Assembly (NCBI RefSeq): GCF_022539315.1
Contig: NC_066315.1
Coordinates: 94,097,990 to 94,161,989 of the forward strand
Length of the DNA: 64,000 nt
DNA from: Serinus canaria
Lineage: Eukaryota > Chordata > Aves > Passeriformes > Fringillidae
Direction of reading: 5' to 3'
In this document: positions 60,877 to 64,000 of the stretch, in pieces
How positions within the stretch are numbered: position 1 is the first letter of the stretch
How the letters are laid out: each line of letters opens with the position of its first letter
Position numbers and translations under genes: made by a program
Notes under the pieces: model-generated
Told to the model about the DNA's origin: nothing
The model's database searches: none
What the model saw: only the letters and a program-made list of their open reading frames with translations

Positions 60877-63800
60877 GTAAAGTTGATGGAGCAATACTGT
60901 CTGTTTTAAAAATGATCCCTGCTGTTAAATCTTTCCTTCTTATACCCAGTTTCTCCCAGTTGTTTTAAGGGCTGAAACTGAAATGGAATTTCAAGAGTTA
61001 GTTATCTTTCTGTTTGTGATTGTGGTTTCTTTATATCTGCATGGTGCTTTGTGTGGTATCCTAAGCCTGCTCTGTAAGAGGTCTGCCTGCTGGTACATTG
61101 ACACTGTCAGGCCTGGCACACAAATTGTGCAGATTTTCAAGGTCTTTTCTTTTAGTTCTGTGCTACATTAATAATACACTGGCACAGTTCTTGATTCAGG
61201 TTGATGCTTCTTTCACATGTATTTTATGAAGGAGAGATGGATATATGGGTGAATCTTGTTTCTGTAGAATTCTCCTCAAGCATACAGACAGATTAAATAT
61301 ATACATATGTTTGTAGAAGTTATTATGAATTTAATATTTAGAGTTTTTATTTCTGTGAGCTTAAGGTTGCCTGTTTTGACAACCTTTCATTATGTGGAAA
61401 ACAATTTCAGTCTTCTGCTGCTTCATTCTGTTCTCAACACTTCTTTCCATGAGACATTATTGGACATCCCTGTTGTTCTCATACAGCCCAGATTCATAAT
61501 TGTACTGGGGTTTTGAAAAATACATGGATGATCTCCCTTTTGACTTAACTTCAGCATAACTTCCTAAGCTACACAGCTGTCTTTATGTAAGCAGAGACTG
61601 ATTAAAATTTTAAAATTAAACACTGCCATTAATTTAATTAAGAATTAAGTACTGTAAATTAATTATTCCTCCCCAGTGTTTTTTTTTTTTTTTTTATACC
61701 GGCACTTCTGAGCGCTGTGGATTTCAGAACATATTGTTTTTCTGTCAGTAGAGGGCGCTGTTGTCAGGCGTGAGTTTTTTTACAGGGCTGCAGAATTTCA
61801 CCGTGATTTGGTTTGGTTTTTCTCATTTCTATTTGGCGATTGCAAGAGCTGTCGTTTAGACTGCAGCCTTATGCAGTGTGGAGCGTTGTAGTCCTTGAAC
61901 CTGAAATATACATGTTTTCAGATTCTAGAAAAGTGCCAAGCTTGAATTAAAGGAATACTTCTAAGGATAAAACTTCAGTGAAAATCTATGCATGTAGCAA
62001 GAGATCTTACCTGAAGTATTGAGTAGTACAGGAGTCCTCTTTATGTTCTCAAAAAATAAAAAAAATTTCTGAAAATTGGCCAGAGGGTTGGGTTTTTGGG
62101 ATTGTGTTGGTTTTTCTTGTTTAGCTGAATATCACATTTTGTTTTCTAAAATGAAAATGTTATGCTTCTAGCAATACAGTTGCACAAGAAAAAGGATTAT
62201 GTGGCATACTTCCTTTCTTGGTATCACTTTCTTGCTGCTAGTAAGCTACTTCCACAAAAGACTAAGCTGATGTTTATGCAAATTGAAGCAAATGTCCATG
62301 AACTACAGTTGTGATGCTGTCTCACTTTCCAAGTTACAGAGTCGGTTTTATGTTCACAAGTGTTTTCTGAATTGCAATGGTTTTGTCACCTTCAGCAGTG
62401 TGACAGCCACCAGAATCTGGTCTCAAAGGACATCAGCTGAAGCTGTGGTTCTGCAGACAATAAGCTCATTTGTCATCTAATCCCTTCCATGTGTTTGCAC
62501 AATAATTCCTTTTGGAAAATGCTTGACTTCTTCCAAAAAGGTGTAGCGAGGCAGAATATGGCTGTCTGCTGTCACGTTTTTCATTGTGATTTGTTATTCA
62601 TTTTTCTCAGTCTTGTGAACATGGTGTTGCTGAATGTGGCCAGGTTTATCCAAACTGGTTGTGTTTGATGGTTTGTCTTTTGTTTTTAAGGTCCATTATA
62701 AAATTGGACCATCCTCTGGGAGGACTCTGAGGCATGGAAGTCCTGCAACATACTGGGAAGTCTTGCTATTTCTGAAAATTCTCTACCCAGTCCAGTTTTA
62801 TTTTAAATTACAGATGGAACATGCCCATGGCAGTTTCCACAACTTGAGGCACATAGCAGTTTTCAGCTAGTTCTGTTGTTGTGCTTATTTATTAGTTTTC
62901 ACTAGGAAGCTTTAGGCATTCTTAGGTTACCAGAGAATGCTCATTTGCATTTTGCAGAATAACTGATTTATTTGTTCAAGATTAATTTTTGTCTGCTTTT
63001 TGTTAGTATATATTAATATTGTGCTTCATTTTGCTACTCCATTTTCAATTCATTTTGCAGAATTCTTAATATTAAATTTAAAAAGGTTATGTTACACTTC
63101 ATTGGACCAAGCAGATGGAATGTATATGGCTATAGATTTTTTTTTTGTTGTTACACTTGCACTGCAGTAACTAGCTGTTTTGCCACTGGTTTGGTTGGTA
63201 TTTGGCATTTTATTTTATGCTCCCTTTTATGTAAACATAATTAGTAATATGGTTTCATTGTCAGGTACTGTAGGTGATTATGTTAAATACTTTACAACTG
63301 AATTGAAAATATTTAGAAAACTTGTTTTCAGGAAGTTATGACAGGCTTTTCATATGACTCCCAGAAGCCATGAGTCCAGGTTCATAATAAATATTTTTGA
63401 AATGTGTTTACCTAGGTTTTCTACTTTTTAAGCACAGCTTTGTAGCCACTTGGTAGTTTAAGCTTTCACTTTTCAATGTCATTTCTTGTTGATGTAAACT
63501 GATGTGTAGTGCTTGCAAAATGTAAGGGTTGATTTTTGTGTATTTAGAGAACTTTTAAGATTTGTTTGTAAAATTTCATGTCAGGCATTTGAAATATTTT
63601 GCTTGACCTTGAAGATTGATTTGCAAGTTTAAATTATGATTTCAGTGTGATAAGGCTGGTTGTTGGCATCCAAATTATTGTTAAACACAGCTTTTCCTCC
63701 AAAAATACCAATCAAATGACAACTTGCAACAAAGGCTTGGTTAGCAAAACAAACGTTCTTGGTTTTTAGCTGAAAGTAAGTGCTTTGGAACTATTGGTCT

Positions 63801-64000
63801 ATTTGTTTCTTTCCCCTGTGGTTTGTCTACATGGTATATGTTCTCTTTGTTGGTATTGCCCTTATTTAGAAGTATTTGTTCCCTATAACTTACTCTGCTG
63901 CTTTGCTTGCAGTTGCTATGTGTGTTTTGCATGAATCAAGGACTAGAGATATTATAAGGGGATAATGAAACAAAGTCTGGTTCAGCCTGAAGAAGGCCCT
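60877..64000 (+). other. FBXO15: FBXO15 intron 8 (partial, to window end)
   Basis: No further FBXO15 exon is recognised. The stretch holds a T-run at about 61,680-61,696, a CTCF-like site at 61,745-61,760, and an octamer ATGCAAAT near 62,277. Open frames here lack family features. Confidence 0.65.
61745..61760 (+). promoter_or_regulatory. CTCF-like binding site in FBXO15 intron 8
   Basis: TCAGTAGAGGGCGCTG matches the CTCF core (CCASYAGRGGGCGC) at nearly all positions; only the first C differs (T). It lies in an otherwise AT-rich intron with few CpGs, which makes a chance GC-rich match less likely. Binding itself cannot be seen from sequence. Confidence 0.5.

Noticed and set aside
63905..63960. 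Possible FBXO15 exon 9 after a TTGCTTGCAG acceptor-like site
   Set aside because: The downstream sequence hits a stop soon and shows none of the expected family residues.

Overview
The window is vertebrate nuclear DNA and almost certainly avian, probably from a songbird (passerine). The case rests on three things. Several CR1 LINE 3' ends are present. An intronic solo LTR looks, from memory, like an LTR common in songbirds. Two single-copy genes can be rebuilt exon by exon from splice sites and reading phase: TIMM21 on the minus strand and FBXO15 on the plus strand. They lie head to head, as in human 18q22, so the window is one vertebrate synteny block. It is not microbial, and most open frames in it are chance.

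Layout. Positions 1 to about 38 kb hold no coding exon I can recognise. This is AT-rich intergenic DNA with CR1 scraps (about 13.25, 25.45 and 33.5 kb), poly-A, poly-T and poly-C tracts, a nested palindrome at 16.3 kb, and a GC-richer block at 25.4-26.6 kb. That block carries a decayed RING-finger reading frame that resembles TOPORS. TIMM21 occupies about 38.0-43.6 kb: six coding exons and a 240-residue predicted protein, complete. A CpG-rich promoter interval of about 1.6 kb between the two start codons follows, split by a CR1 insertion of about 0.78 kb (44.07-44.85 kb). FBXO15 starts at 45,143 and runs off the right edge. Eight coding exons (351 codons begun) are present; the C-terminal exons lie beyond 64 kb. 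Its introns hold a solo LTR with a 6-bp target duplication (intron 3), a CR1 fragment (intron 5), a perfect 19-bp hairpin (intron 6) and a CTCF-like site (intron 8).

Function. TIMM21 is a mitochondrial inner-membrane protein of the TIM23 import machinery. FBXO15 is an F-box substrate receptor of SCF ubiquitin ligases. The two are linked by a shared promoter region, not by a common pathway. I saw no new coding system. The most interesting items are the CR1 inside the shared promoter, the RING remnant, the palindromes and the solo LTR. Gene identities rest on family features recalled from memory, since no database search was possible; splice joins are supported by GT-AG sites and uninterrupted phase.
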